In this document: positions 9,138-16,617 of the stretch, in pieces
How positions within the stretch are numbered: the first letter of the stretch is position 1
Layout of the letters: each line of letters opens with the position of its first letter
Origin: Oscillospiraceae bacterium HV4-5-C5C
GTDB taxonomy: Bacteria > Bacillota > Clostridia > Saccharofermentanales > Fastidiosipilaceae
Direction of reading: 5' to 3'
NCBI GenBank assembly: GCA_012034405.1
Contig: JAAVLZ010000001.1
Coordinates: 1-64,000, forward strand
Length of the DNA stretch: 64,000 nt
Made by a program: the position numbers and the translations under genes
The notes under the pieces: generated by a model
The model's input: only the letters and a program-made list of their open reading frames with translations
Told to the model about the DNA's origin: nothing
Databases searched by the model: none

Positions 9138-9551
9138 ATGAAAGATTTCTGGTATTCCATTCAAGCGGTGTTTATGGCCATCGGCGGCTGGCTTGGCTGG
9201 TATCTCGGCGGCTGTGACGGTCTGCTTTACGCTCTACTCGGTTTTGTGGTCATGGACTACATCACGGGCGTCATGTGCGCCATCATCGACAAGAAGCTCT
9301 CCAGCGAGGTCGGCTTCAAGGGCCTGTGCCGTAAGGTCCTGATTTTCATTCTGGTAGGTGCGGCAAACATCATCGACGTCCAGATCATCGGTACTGGCTC
9401 GGTGCTGCGGACGGCGGTGATCTTTTTCTACATTTCGAACGAGGGCCTGTCCCTGATTGAGAACGCAGGACACCTGGGCCTGCCCATCCCGGAAAATCTG
9501 AAGGCCGTTCTGGAGCAGCTTCATGACCGTGCCGAAAAGGAGGACAAATAA
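9138..9551 (+). CDS. Phage holin (toxin secretion/lysis holin family)
   Basis: 137 aa, GGAGG upstream. The N-terminal half has hydrophobic segments (FMAIGGWLGWYLGG; LLYALLGFVVMDYITGVMCAI), then the conserved stretch SSEVGFKGLCRKVLIF and a further membrane segment, ending in the family signature ISNEGLSLIENAGHLGLPIP. This is the phage_holin_4_1 family, which includes TcdE of Clostridioides difficile. It forms membrane pores that release the endolysin encoded one base downstream; the C-terminus is charged and cytoplasmic. Confidence 0.92.
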   Translation: MKDFWYSIQAVFMAIGGWLGWYLGGCDGLLYALLGFVVMDYITGVMCAIIDKKLSSEVGFKGLCRKVLIFILVGAANIIDVQIIGTGSVLRTAVIFFYISNEGLSLIENAGHLGLPIPENLKAVLEQLHDRAEKEDK

Positions 9552-9552
9552 T

Positions 9553-10308
9553 ATGAGCAACAGCAAACTGGTAAATTACACGCAGCTCAGTCCGAACTGC
9601 AGCAAACCAAGAAATCATGGCATCGACAAGCTCACCATCCACCACATGGCCGGCAACCTGACCGTGGAACAGTGCGGTTCCGTATTCGCGTCCTCCAGCC
9701 GAGAAGCCAGCGCCAACTACGGCATCGGCACGGACGGCCGTGTCGGCCTGTATGTGGATGAAGCAAACCGAAGCTGGTGCAGCTCCAACAGCGCCAACGA
9801 CAACCACGCTGTCACCATCGAGGTCGCAAATGACGAGGTCGGCGGGAACTGGCACGTTAGCAATACCGCACTTGCGAAGCTAATCGACCTGTGCGTCGAT
9901 ATCTGCCAGCGCAACGGCATCGACCGCATTAATTACACAGGTGACAAATCCGGCAATCTCACAATGCACAAATGGTTTGCCGCCACTGCCTGTCCGGGAC
10001 CGTATCTGGAGAGCAAGTTTCCCTATATTGCCGAGCAGGTCAATGCAAGGCTCGAAAACGCGCAGCCGTCTGCGACAGACACGACTTCTGGGTTTGAATC
10101 GTATCGCGGCAGAGTCGTCATTCCCGACCTGAACATTCGCAAGGGTCCCGGTACCAATTACGGCACTGTCGGCAAGTATACAGGCAAGGGCATATTTACC
10201 ATTGTCGAGGAAGCCAGCGGCACAGGAGCAACCCGCTGGGGCCTGCTCAAAGCCTATCAGGTTGGCCGGAACGGCTGGATTTCGCTCGACTATGCGGCAA
10301 AGCTCTGA
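9553..10308 (+). CDS. Endolysin: N-acetylmuramoyl-L-alanine amidase with SH3 domain
   Basis: 251 aa from the ATG at 9553, with its AAAAGGAGG inside the holin 3' end. Residues about 20-165 are an Amidase_2 domain: zinc ligands H30 (TIHHMAG), H139 (TMHKWF) and C147 (ACPGPYL), and E90 in the HAVTIEVAND segment. A short linker leads to a bacterial SH3 domain at about 185-250 (LNIRKGPGTNYGTVG), which binds the wall. It cleaves the amide bond between MurNAc and the stem peptide during lysis. No signal peptide is present, so export depends on the adjacent holin. Confidence 0.93.
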   Translation: MSNSKLVNYTQLSPNCSKPRNHGIDKLTIHHMAGNLTVEQCGSVFASSSREASANYGIGTDGRVGLYVDEANRSWCSSNSANDNHAVTIEVANDEVGGNWHVSNTALAKLIDLCVDICQRNGIDRINYTGDKSGNLTMHKWFAATACPGPYLESKFPYIAEQVNARLENAQPSATDTTSGFESYRGRVVIPDLNIRKGPGTNYGTVGKYTGKGIFTIVEEASGTGATRWGLLKAYQVGRNGWISLDYAAKL

Positions 10309-10319
10309 CACATCGTTTT

Positions 10320-10358
10320 AAGGCTCGGCGTGGAAAACCTGCCGGGCCTTATTTTTTT
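10320..10358 (+). terminator. Rho-independent terminator after endolysin
   Basis: AAGGCTCGGC (10320-10329) pairs with GCCGGGCCTT (10341-10350), with one G-U pair and an 11-nt loop, followed by a seven-T run. It ends the late operon and isolates the integration module. Confidence 0.9.
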
Positions 10359-10500
10359 CGTTCAAATGTCGCCTTTCTGTCCTGTGGATGGTAGAGGCAG
10401 ATGTTATGAGCAATTATTTCTCTAACTTTTCGGCCAAACGGCACTTTTACCTCCATTGGGTAGTGAGGACAGAGGTGGTCCTCAGACTGGAGGATAAGCG

Positions 10501-10878
10501 ATGACAAGGGATGACACAGCAAAAATTACTGAACTTCAGAATAGAGGAATTGGTTATAAACGAATATCCTCGCTGATGGGTCTTCCCGTCAATGCGGTCA
10601 AGTCTTACTGCCGCAGGCATCCGGTCAGCAAGTATGGAATCTGTCTGCAGTGCGGAGCGCAGATCAGGCAAACACCGCATAAGAGAACGAAGAAGTTCTG
10701 CTCCGATGCCTGCCGGATGGCGTGGTGGAAAGCACACCCGGAGCAAGCAAAGCGGCAGGTTTACCACCTGACCTGCGCATGGTGCGGCAAGCCATTTGTC
10801 AGCGTCGGAAGCAGCAATCGACAATACTGCTCCCGCGCCTGCTACGCCGACGCCAGGCGCAAGGAGGCACGGGAATGA
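10501..10878 (+). CDS. Small HTH and double zinc-finger protein of the integration module
   Basis: 125 aa; GGAGG precedes the ATG, and a 7-bp hairpin (10464-10484) lies just before that site. Residues 1-40 look like a helix-turn-helix (ELQNRGIGYKRISSLMGLPV). Two C4 zinc-finger units follow: C48/C51/C67/C71 and C92/C95/C110/C114. It overlaps the next gene by 4 nt (ATGA). Proteins of this kind often lie directly before serine recombinases in Firmicutes prophages and integrative elements; a role as regulator or recombination directionality factor is plausible but unproven. Confidence 0.6.
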   Translation: MTRDDTAKITELQNRGIGYKRISSLMGLPVNAVKSYCRRHPVSKYGICLQCGAQIRQTPHKRTKKFCSDACRMAWWKAHPEQAKRQVYHLTCAWCGKPFVSVGSSNRQYCSRACYADARRKEARE

Positions 10879-11036
10879 CAGATGAATTGTTCCGGCGCGT
10901 GGCGCTCTATCAGGCAACGATGTCGCTCATGAGGGGTATGCTCACCAAGGGCGTTATCTCGGAGAAAGAGTACGCTGAGATCGATACAATATTCGCGGAA
11001 AAATACTGCTTATCTTCGTCCACTATATATCGCTGA
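10875..11036 (+). CDS. Small SHOCT-like protein
   Basis: 53 aa, starting within the stop of the previous gene (ATGA) with AAGGAGG eight or so bases upstream. The sequence (LMRGMLTKGVISEKEYAEIDTIF) is the short two-helix SHOCT pattern, commonly found as a tiny gene next to phage serine recombinases. It is translationally coupled to the zinc-finger gene and is 59 nt upstream of the first recombinase. Its function is unknown; SHOCT segments are thought to mediate oligomerisation or nucleic-acid contacts. Confidence 0.6.
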   Translation: MTDELFRRVALYQATMSLMRGMLTKGVISEKEYAEIDTIFAEKYCLSSSTIYR

Positions 11037-11095
11037 ACGCCTTGATATTACCGCGTTTTAGAGCGAATATGTCACATACCAAGGAGGTGATATGA

Positions 11096-12400
11096 GTGGG
11101 ACGAGAAGTAACAAGAGTCGAGTTTCGGATTCCCGCGCAGCCGAAAGCGAGGAGTGTGGCGGCATATGCACGGGTTTCCTCCGGCAAGGACGCCATGCTC
11201 CATTCGCTCTCGGCGCAGGTCAGTTACTACTCCAACCTTATCCAAGGGCATCCCGGCTGGCTCTACTGCGGTGTGTACGCCGACGAAGCACTGACGGGCA
11301 CGAAGGACGACCGCGCGGGCTTCCAACGTCTGCTGACGGAGTGCCGCGCTGGGAATGTAGATATGGTCATTACAAAGTCCATTTCCCGTTTTGCCCGTAA
11401 CACAGTCACGCTGCTGGAGACGGTGCGTGAACTAAAAGGTCTGGGTGTGGACGTGTACTTTGAAGAACAGCGCATCCACATCATATGTGCCGATGGAGAA
11501 CTGATGATGACCATTCTGGCATCCTACGCCCAAGAGGAAAGCCTGTCGGCCAGCGAGAACCAGAAATGGCGTATACGGAAAGCCTTTGAACAGGGTGAGC
11601 TGATACAGCTTCGGTTTCTGTTCGGCTACCGGATCACAAGGGATAGAATTGAAATTGACCCGGTCAACGCTGACATCGTGCGCGAGGTTTTTCAGCGCGT
11701 CATTGACGGTGACACCTTCGGCTCCATTGCAAGAGACTTGACCGAACGCGGCGTTGACCGGGAATTCGGCGGCGAGTGGACTTCTTCCCGCATACATGAC
11801 ATGGTTGCCAACGAGAAGTATATGGGAAATTCGCTTCTACAGAAAAAATACCGTAACAACCACTTGGATAAAAAGCTGATACCGAATCAGGGCGCTTTAC
11901 CCATGTACTACGCCGAAGGAACGCACGACGCCATCATTGACGCCGAAGCCTTCCGAAAAGCGCAGAAGGTTTTAAAGCGGTTGGATGAAGAAGTCTCTGA
12001 GCACAAGCCGCAGGAACGAAGCGTGTTCACGGGTATGATACGCTGCCCGCTCTGCGGCAAGAACTACAAGCGGGTCAACAATCACGGGCGCTGGGGCTAC
12101 AATTGTTCCACCTACCAGAGCAAGGGTAAACAAGCCTGCTCTGGCAAATGCATTCCAGAACCCGTATTGATAGCCGAGTCTGCCGCCGCGCTGGGACTTC
12201 CCGCTTTCGATGAAGGCATTTTTTCAGCGCGGATAGAGCGTATTGAGGTCCCAGAGTCAAACCAGTTGCTGTTCGTATTCAAAGACGGACATACGGTCGA
12301 ACGCGTGTGGAAAGACCGCTCCAGAGCGGAAAGCTGGACGCCGGAAATGAAGGAAACGGCGCGGCATCGGGCTTTGAACCAAAGGAGGACAAGCAAATGA
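11096..12400 (+). CDS. Large serine recombinase A
   Basis: 434 aa. The start is GTG at 11096, eight bases after AAGGAGG. The resolvase domain (about 20-165) has the catalytic serine S28 (AAYARVSSGKD) and the conserved KSISRFARNT. A recombinase domain follows (about 180-290), then a zinc ribbon (CPLCGKNYK ... C-STYQ ... C). Unlike the second recombinase it has no clear coiled-coil insertion after the ribbon; it ends in a short beta segment. It overlaps recombinase B by 4 nt (ATGA), so the two are translationally coupled and probably made in fixed ratio. Likely role: phage integration and excision, alone or with its partner. Confidence 0.9.
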   Translation: MGREVTRVEFRIPAQPKARSVAAYARVSSGKDAMLHSLSAQVSYYSNLIQGHPGWLYCGVYADEALTGTKDDRAGFQRLLTECRAGNVDMVITKSISRFARNTVTLLETVRELKGLGVDVYFEEQRIHIICADGELMMTILASYAQEESLSASENQKWRIRKAFEQGELIQLRFLFGYRITRDRIEIDPVNADIVREVFQRVIDGDTFGSIARDLTERGVDREFGGEWTSSRIHDMVANEKYMGNSLLQKKYRNNHLDKKLIPNQGALPMYYAEGTHDAIIDAEAFRKAQKVLKRLDEEVSEHKPQERSVFTGMIRCPLCGKNYKRVNNHGRWGYNCSTYQSKGKQACSGKCIPEPVLIAESAAALGLPAFDEGIFSARIERIEVPESNQLLFVFKDGHTVERVWKDRSRAESWTPEMKETARHRALNQRRTSK

Positions 12401-13983
12401 CAAGAACAGCGCGGACGGTCACGGTAATCCCTCCGACGATCAATCCAATCACTCATCTGCATGGGCTCTCGGTCAGAAAACGCCGCGTTGCCGGGTACGC
12501 CCGCGTTTCCACCGACAAGGACGAGCAGTTCACCAGCTACGAGGCGCAGATCGATTATTACACGCAGTACATCAAGCGGAACCCCGAATGGGAGTTCGTG
12601 ACGGTATACACGGACGAGGGCCTTTCAGGGTTGAACGCGAAAAAGCGTGACGGCTTCAACCAGATGGTAGCGGACGCCCTCGTTGGAAAGATAGACCTCA
12701 TCGTCACCAAATCCGTAAGCCGCTTCGCCCGCAACACCGTGGACAGCCTCGTTACCGTCCGCAAGCTGAAGGAAAAAGGCGTGGAAGTGTACTTTGAAAA
12801 GGAAAACATTTTCACGCTGGATTCCAAGGGTGAACTGCTCATCACCATCATGTCCTCGCTGGCGCAGGAAGAGTCCCGGTCCATTTCCGAGAATGTCACA
12901 TGGGGTCAGCGGAAGCGGTTCTCCGACGGCAAGGTCAGCCTGCCGTACAGCCAGTTTCTCGGCTATGAGCGTGGACAGGACGGTATCCCAAAAATTGTGG
13001 AGGAAGAAGCGGCGCTGGTCAGGCGCATCTACGCGCTTTTCATGGATGGTAAGACTGCCTGCGCGATTGCAAAGCAACTTACCTCCGAGAGTATTCCTAC
13101 TCCGGCCGGCAAGGAGAAATGGTCGGTCAGTACCATTGAAAGTATCCTCACAAACGAGAAATATAAAGGGTCGGCAAAACTTCAAAAACGCTTTACTGTG
13201 GATTTTCTCACGAAAACCATGAAGGTGAACGAGGGCGAGGTTCCGCAATACTATGTGGAATTCAGCCACGAGCCGATCATCCATCCGGACGAATGGGACG
13301 CCGTTCAGGAAGAGTTCGCCCGCCGCAAGACACTGGGACGCAGCTACAGTGGCAATAACGTGTTCGCCTCCCGCATAATCTGCGGTGACTGCGGCGGATT
13401 TTATGGCCCAAAGGTCTGGAATTCCACAAATAAATACCGCCGCACGATATGGCAGTGCAATGCCAAGTTCAAAGGTGAGCACAGGTGTACGACGCCCCAT
13501 CTGGACGAAGAAACCATCAAAGCCCACTTTCTCGCCGCTTTTGGCACTCTGCTTGACAGCAAGGAAGCCATTCTGGAGAACTGTGAACTGGTCAGGGCCA
13601 AATATACGGACTGCTCCACCATTGAGGCCGAGCTTGCGAATCTGCTCCGCGAGATCGATGTGGTGACCGAACTGACGCGCAAGTGCGTCGAAGAGAATGC
13701 GGCCAGCGCCCAGAACCAGAGCGAATATACCACCCGCTACAACGGCTATGTCGAGCAGTACAGCGCAACAAAGGCAAGGGTTGAGGCGCTGGAACAGGAA
13801 CGGACGCTTCGGCTGGCACGGGCAGATGCCTTTGACGCCTTTATCCACACAGTCAGGAATATGGATACCATTCCTGCTGAGTTTGATGATAGGCTCTGGC
13901 AGAAAACCATAGATAATGTCACGGTGAAAAGTAACAGGACGCTGGTGTTTAAGTTCCAAAATGAAATGGAGATAGAGGGATAA
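12397..13983 (+). CDS. Large serine recombinase B
   Basis: 528 aa from the ATG at 12397, which overlaps the stop of recombinase A and has AAAGGAGGACAAGCAA upstream. The catalytic serine is S38 (GYARVSTDKDE), with KSVSRFARNT further on. The recombinase domain is followed by a zinc ribbon (ICGDCGGFYG ... WQCN ... C) and a coiled-coil region at about 430-490 (LLREIDVVTELTRKCVEEN), the motif that controls synapsis and directionality in large serine integrases. It is the last gene before a strong terminator and so probably lies beside the attachment site. Confidence 0.92.
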   Translation: MTRTARTVTVIPPTINPITHLHGLSVRKRRVAGYARVSTDKDEQFTSYEAQIDYYTQYIKRNPEWEFVTVYTDEGLSGLNAKKRDGFNQMVADALVGKIDLIVTKSVSRFARNTVDSLVTVRKLKEKGVEVYFEKENIFTLDSKGELLITIMSSLAQEESRSISENVTWGQRKRFSDGKVSLPYSQFLGYERGQDGIPKIVEEEAALVRRIYALFMDGKTACAIAKQLTSESIPTPAGKEKWSVSTIESILTNEKYKGSAKLQKRFTVDFLTKTMKVNEGEVPQYYVEFSHEPIIHPDEWDAVQEEFARRKTLGRSYSGNNVFASRIICGDCGGFYGPKVWNSTNKYRRTIWQCNAKFKGEHRCTTPHLDEETIKAHFLAAFGTLLDSKEAILENCELVRAKYTDCSTIEAELANLLREIDVVTELTRKCVEENAASAQNQSEYTTRYNGYVEQYSATKARVEALEQERTLRLARADAFDAFIHTVRNMDTIPAEFDDRLWQKTIDNVTVKSNRTLVFKFQNEMEIEG

Positions 13984-13995
13984 ACAGGACAGAAT

Positions 13996-14037
13996 AACGT
14001 CATCAGACGAAAAGTGCTTTTCGCCTGATGGCGTTTT
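13996..14037 (+). terminator. Long hairpin terminator after recombinase B
   Basis: Arms of about 19 bp (13996-14014 and 14017-14035) pair with one G-U and one mismatch and are followed by a T-rich tract. It ends the recombinase operon and may mark the right end of the prophage. Confidence 0.8.
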
Positions 14038-14197
14038 CTAACATTCTAAGATAGAAAGTTAAAGCAGAACCTACAAGATAAAATGCTTGTGGGCTCTGTA
14101 TTTTATATTTTTTCTTCTGCTGACACTTTCATCTTTATTTTACGGTTCGATATGTTTGGAGATAAGTAAAAAATATTTTAAGAAATTCAAATTCACA

Positions 14198-14226
14198 TTG
14201 ACATTTTTCGATTTGATGCATATAAT
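14198..14226 (+). promoter_or_regulatory. Consensus sigma-A promoter of the ars operon
   Basis: TTGACA (14198-14203) and TATAAT (14221-14226) with a 17-bp spacer match the consensus exactly. The -10 box lies inside a perfect palindrome. The site is 37 nt upstream of arsR. Confidence 0.9.
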
Positions 14227-14235
14227 ATATTATAT
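14220..14235 (+). promoter_or_regulatory. Candidate ArsR operator (perfect 16-bp palindrome)
   Basis: ATATAATATATTATAT is a perfect palindrome covering the -10 box and start region. A second inverted pair, TTTTCGAT (14205-14212) and ATCGAAAA (14234-14241), brackets it. Both positions would let a bound ArsR dimer block RNA polymerase. Confidence 0.6.
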
Positions 14236-14262
14236 CGAAAATGATAGATTTGAGGTGCTGTT

Positions 14263-14598
14263 ATGGATTACTATTTAGAATATACAAAAGTGTTCAAGGC
14301 GCTGGGTGACCCCAAGAGAGCAATGATTGTAGATATGCTCTCCTGTGGGGAACTATGCGCCTGTAACATTCTGGAGAAGTTTGATATGTCCCAGTCCACA
14401 CTATCCCACCATATGAAAATCCTGTGTGAATGCGGGATTGTCAAAGGTCGTGAAAAAGGTAAATGGACATATTATTCACTGGATACAGATGCCATCAGCA
14501 AAGCAAAGCAGTTTTTCTGCGACATAACTTCCAATAAAGAAAACTGCATTTGTAAAGGAACTGCGGGTTGCTGTAAAGGATGTGATGAAAATGGGTAA
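14263..14598 (+). CDS. arsR: ArsR-family arsenite-responsive repressor
   Basis: 111 aa; GAGGTG lies eight bases before the ATG. It is a winged-helix SmtB/ArsR protein with the metal-site helix carrying C28, C32 and C34 (CGELCACNIL), then the recognition helix STLSHHMKIL and the wing KGREKGKWTYY. An unusual C-terminal tail has five cysteines (C95, C97, C103, C104, C107) that could bind As(III) as well. As the first gene behind the operator it should repress the whole operon until arsenite binds. It overlaps the next gene. Confidence 0.92.
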   Translation: MDYYLEYTKVFKALGDPKRAMIVDMLSCGELCACNILEKFDMSQSTLSHHMKILCECGIVKGREKGKWTYYSLDTDAISKAKQFFCDITSNKENCICKGTAGCCKGCDENG

Positions 14599-15139
14599 GT
14601 GTTGCTGTTCCTCTGAGAATTGTTGTGGTCAATCGCAGCCGAAAGAGCTGATAAACATTGACTTTCTGTACTTGGATACAACGGTTTGCGGCAGATGTCA
14701 AAACACAGAAAAAGCCTTGGATAAAGCAGTTTCCAGCGTTGCAGTCGTACTTAGCGCGGCGGGATATGAAGTCAGGGTAAACAAGGTGAATATTGCAACG
14801 AAGGAATTGGCGATAGAGTATCGATTCATCAGTTCGCCGACCATCCGCATCAATGGAAACGATATCACGGCAGAGCTTAAAGAATCGCTTTGCGAGGACT
14901 GCGGAACACTTTGCGGAGATAACGTTGATTGCCGTGTCTGGGTATATAACGGTGTCGAATATACAGCGCCTCCAAAAGAATTGATTGTAGACGCTATCTT
15001 GCGGGAAATCTACGGTACAAAGCGGAGTGAGCAGCGCTGTGAGCCATACCGGCTCCCCGGAAACCTGGAATCGTATTTTTCAGCAAAAGCCCGCAAGGAC
15101 GAAGCGGAGCATCGGGAAAAAGGTGGTGATACGCTATGA
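14591..15139 (+). CDS. DUF2703-like cysteine-rich ars operon protein
   Basis: 182 aa from the ATG at 14591, the best spaced from AAAGGA; ATG at 14585 is possible. The N-terminus has a cluster C4-C5-C6 and C11-C12. A thioredoxin-like start follows (DFLYLDTTVCGRC, CxxC at C33/C36). A second cluster holds C101, C104, C108 and C114. The family (DUF2703) recurs in arsenic operons beside acr3 and is thought to handle arsenic thiols, but its reaction is not established to my knowledge. It overlaps arsR (8 nt) and acr3 (ATGA), so all three are co-translated. Confidence 0.75.
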   Translation: MGKCCCSSENCCGQSQPKELINIDFLYLDTTVCGRCQNTEKALDKAVSSVAVVLSAAGYEVRVNKVNIATKELAIEYRFISSPTIRINGNDITAELKESLCEDCGTLCGDNVDCRVWVYNGVEYTAPPKELIVDAILREIYGTKRSEQRCEPYRLPGNLESYFSAKARKDEAEHREKGGDTL

Positions 15140-16200
15140 GCAAAGAAAAAACACAGGGAATCAGTTTTTTTCAGCGGTTCTTGTCATTGTGGGTAGTGCT
15201 TTGCATGGCTATCGGCGTGCTGCTCGGCCATGTGTTTCCCGGCATCAGTACATTTCTAAACCGCTTTGAATACTATCGGGTCTCCATTCCCATGGCGATA
15301 CTGATTTGGATCATGATCTATCCGATGATGATGAAGGTGGACTTTAAAAGCGTTCAGAACATCGGTAAGAACCCGAAGGGGCTTTATGTGACGTGGATCG
15401 CTAACTGGCTTGTTAAGCCCTTCACCATGTACGGCATCGCCTCGTTGTTTTTCTTCGTGATCTTTAAGACACTGATCACACCAGAATTGGCAACAGAGTA
15501 TCTGGCCGGCGCGGTACTGCTGGGCGCGGCTCCCTGCACCGCAATGGTGTTCGTATGGAGCACGCTGACAAAGGGAGACCCCGCCTATACCGTGGTGCAG
15601 GTGGCAACCAACGATCTCATCATACTGATTGCCTTTGTGCCCATCGTGAAATTCCTGCTGGGTGTCTCCAACGTCAGCGTACCATACAGCACGCTGGTTC
15701 TCAGCGTGGTTCTTTTCGTGGTTGTTCCGCTTACGGCGGGCATTCTCACGCGTGTGCTGGTCGTCCGGCAAAAAGGCGCGGAATATTTTGAAACGAAATT
15801 TGTCCATAAGTTTGACAGCGCGACGACGATTGGTCTGCTGCTGACGCTTGTGATGGTGTTCATGTTCCAAAGCAATGTCATTCTGAACAATCCGCTGCAC
15901 ATCGTCCTCATTGCTGTGCCTCTTATTTTGCAGACTTTTCTGATCTTCTTCCTCGCATATTTTGCCTGTCGCCTGTTGAAGCTGCCCTATAATATTGCCG
16001 CGCCCGCCGGTATGATCGGCGCGTCCAACTTCTTTGAACTGTCGGTTGCAGTGGCGGTGGCGCTTTTCGGTACCACAAGCCCGGCGGCGCTGGCCACCAC
16101 CGTGGGCGTTCTTACCGAGGTTCCGGTCATGCTTATTTTAGTAAAAATCGCCAATAGTACGCAGCGTTGGTTTCCAAAACCTGCGGCCGATAACAAATAA
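15136..16200 (+). CDS. acr3: Acr3-family arsenite efflux permease
   Basis: 354 aa with about ten hydrophobic segments. The family's conserved cysteine is at C134 in the motif LGAAPCTAMVFVWS, followed by GDPAYTVVQVATND; the acidic late segment VGVLTEVPVMLI is also conserved. Acr3 exports As(III) as the oxyanion by proton antiport, and can be energised by ArsA. ATGA overlap with the DUF2703-like gene; GGTGGTGAT upstream. This is the bile/arsenite (BART) fold, not the ArsB fold. Confidence 0.95.
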   Translation: MSKEKTQGISFFQRFLSLWVVLCMAIGVLLGHVFPGISTFLNRFEYYRVSIPMAILIWIMIYPMMMKVDFKSVQNIGKNPKGLYVTWIANWLVKPFTMYGIASLFFFVIFKTLITPELATEYLAGAVLLGAAPCTAMVFVWSTLTKGDPAYTVVQVATNDLIILIAFVPIVKFLLGVSNVSVPYSTLVLSVVLFVVVPLTAGILTRVLVVRQKGAEYFETKFVHKFDSATTIGLLLTLVMVFMFQSNVILNNPLHIVLIAVPLILQTFLIFFLAYFACRLLKLPYNIAAPAGMIGASNFFELSVAVAVALFGTTSPAALATTVGVLTEVPVMLILVKIANSTQRWFPKPAADNK

Positions 16201-16220
16201 TTTTTAAAGGAGTGTCTGAT

Positions 16221-16616
16221 ATGAAAAAAATGAAAATTTATGAACCTGCCATGTGCTGCTCTACCGGACTTTGTGGTGTAGGTGTTGACCCTGAATTGCT
16301 CCGTATCTCCACCGTACTTGACACGCTGAAAAAACATGGCGTGTCTGTTGACCGGGTTAACCTCAACAACGCACCGGGAGAGTTTATTAAAAGCCAGGCG
16401 GTCAATGCTTATATCAACGCCAAGGGGCCGGAAGGGCTTCCTGTCATTACGTTAGATGGCGAACTGGTTATCACAGGCCGTTACCCCACCAATGAAGAAT
16501 TTACGAAACTGCTTGGCCTTCCTGAAGGTTTACTAAAGAAGCAAACAGAGCCTGTAAAGGTTAAGGTTACTAAAAATACTTCCGGTGGCTGTGGCTGCAA
16601 GGGAGGCTGCTGCTAA
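16221..16616 (+). CDS. arsD: ArsD arsenite metallochaperone
   Basis: 131 aa from the ATG at 16221, eight or nine bases after AAAGGAG; the in-frame GTG at 16212 is too close. The three As(III) ligands of ArsD are present as C12, C13 and C18 (AMCCSTGLCG). A thioredoxin-like body follows with LPVITLDGELVITGRYP. The C-terminus adds C124, C126, C130 and C131 (CGCKGGCC). ArsD delivers arsenite to ArsA, whose gene begins one base later. Confidence 0.95.
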   Translation: MKKMKIYEPAMCCSTGLCGVGVDPELLRISTVLDTLKKHGVSVDRVNLNNAPGEFIKSQAVNAYINAKGPEGLPVITLDGELVITGRYPTNEEFTKLLGLPEGLLKKQTEPVKVKVTKNTSGGCGCKGGCC

Positions 16617-16617
16617 A

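Larger units (their letters stand above)
1..14037. mobile_element. Prophage, right-hand part (tail, lysis, integration modules)
   Basis: Gene order (tail chaperone pair, tape measure, tail tip proteins, fibres, holin, amidase, serine recombinases) is that of a siphovirus-like temperate phage of Firmicutes. The element enters from the left edge, so head, packaging and replication genes are not visible. I place the right boundary at the terminator after the second recombinase, because serine integrases usually lie next to an attachment site. It could extend to about 18.9 kb if the ars operon is cargo. No duplicated attachment core can be found with only one end present. Confidence 0.85.

Noticed and set aside
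12625-13959. Long 444-codon - strand frame inside recombinase B
   Set aside because: Complete overlap with a clear serine recombinase; no family motif and no start signal.
15256-15900. 214-codon - strand frame in acr3
   Set aside because: Histidine-rich antisense shadow of a membrane protein gene, no start signal.
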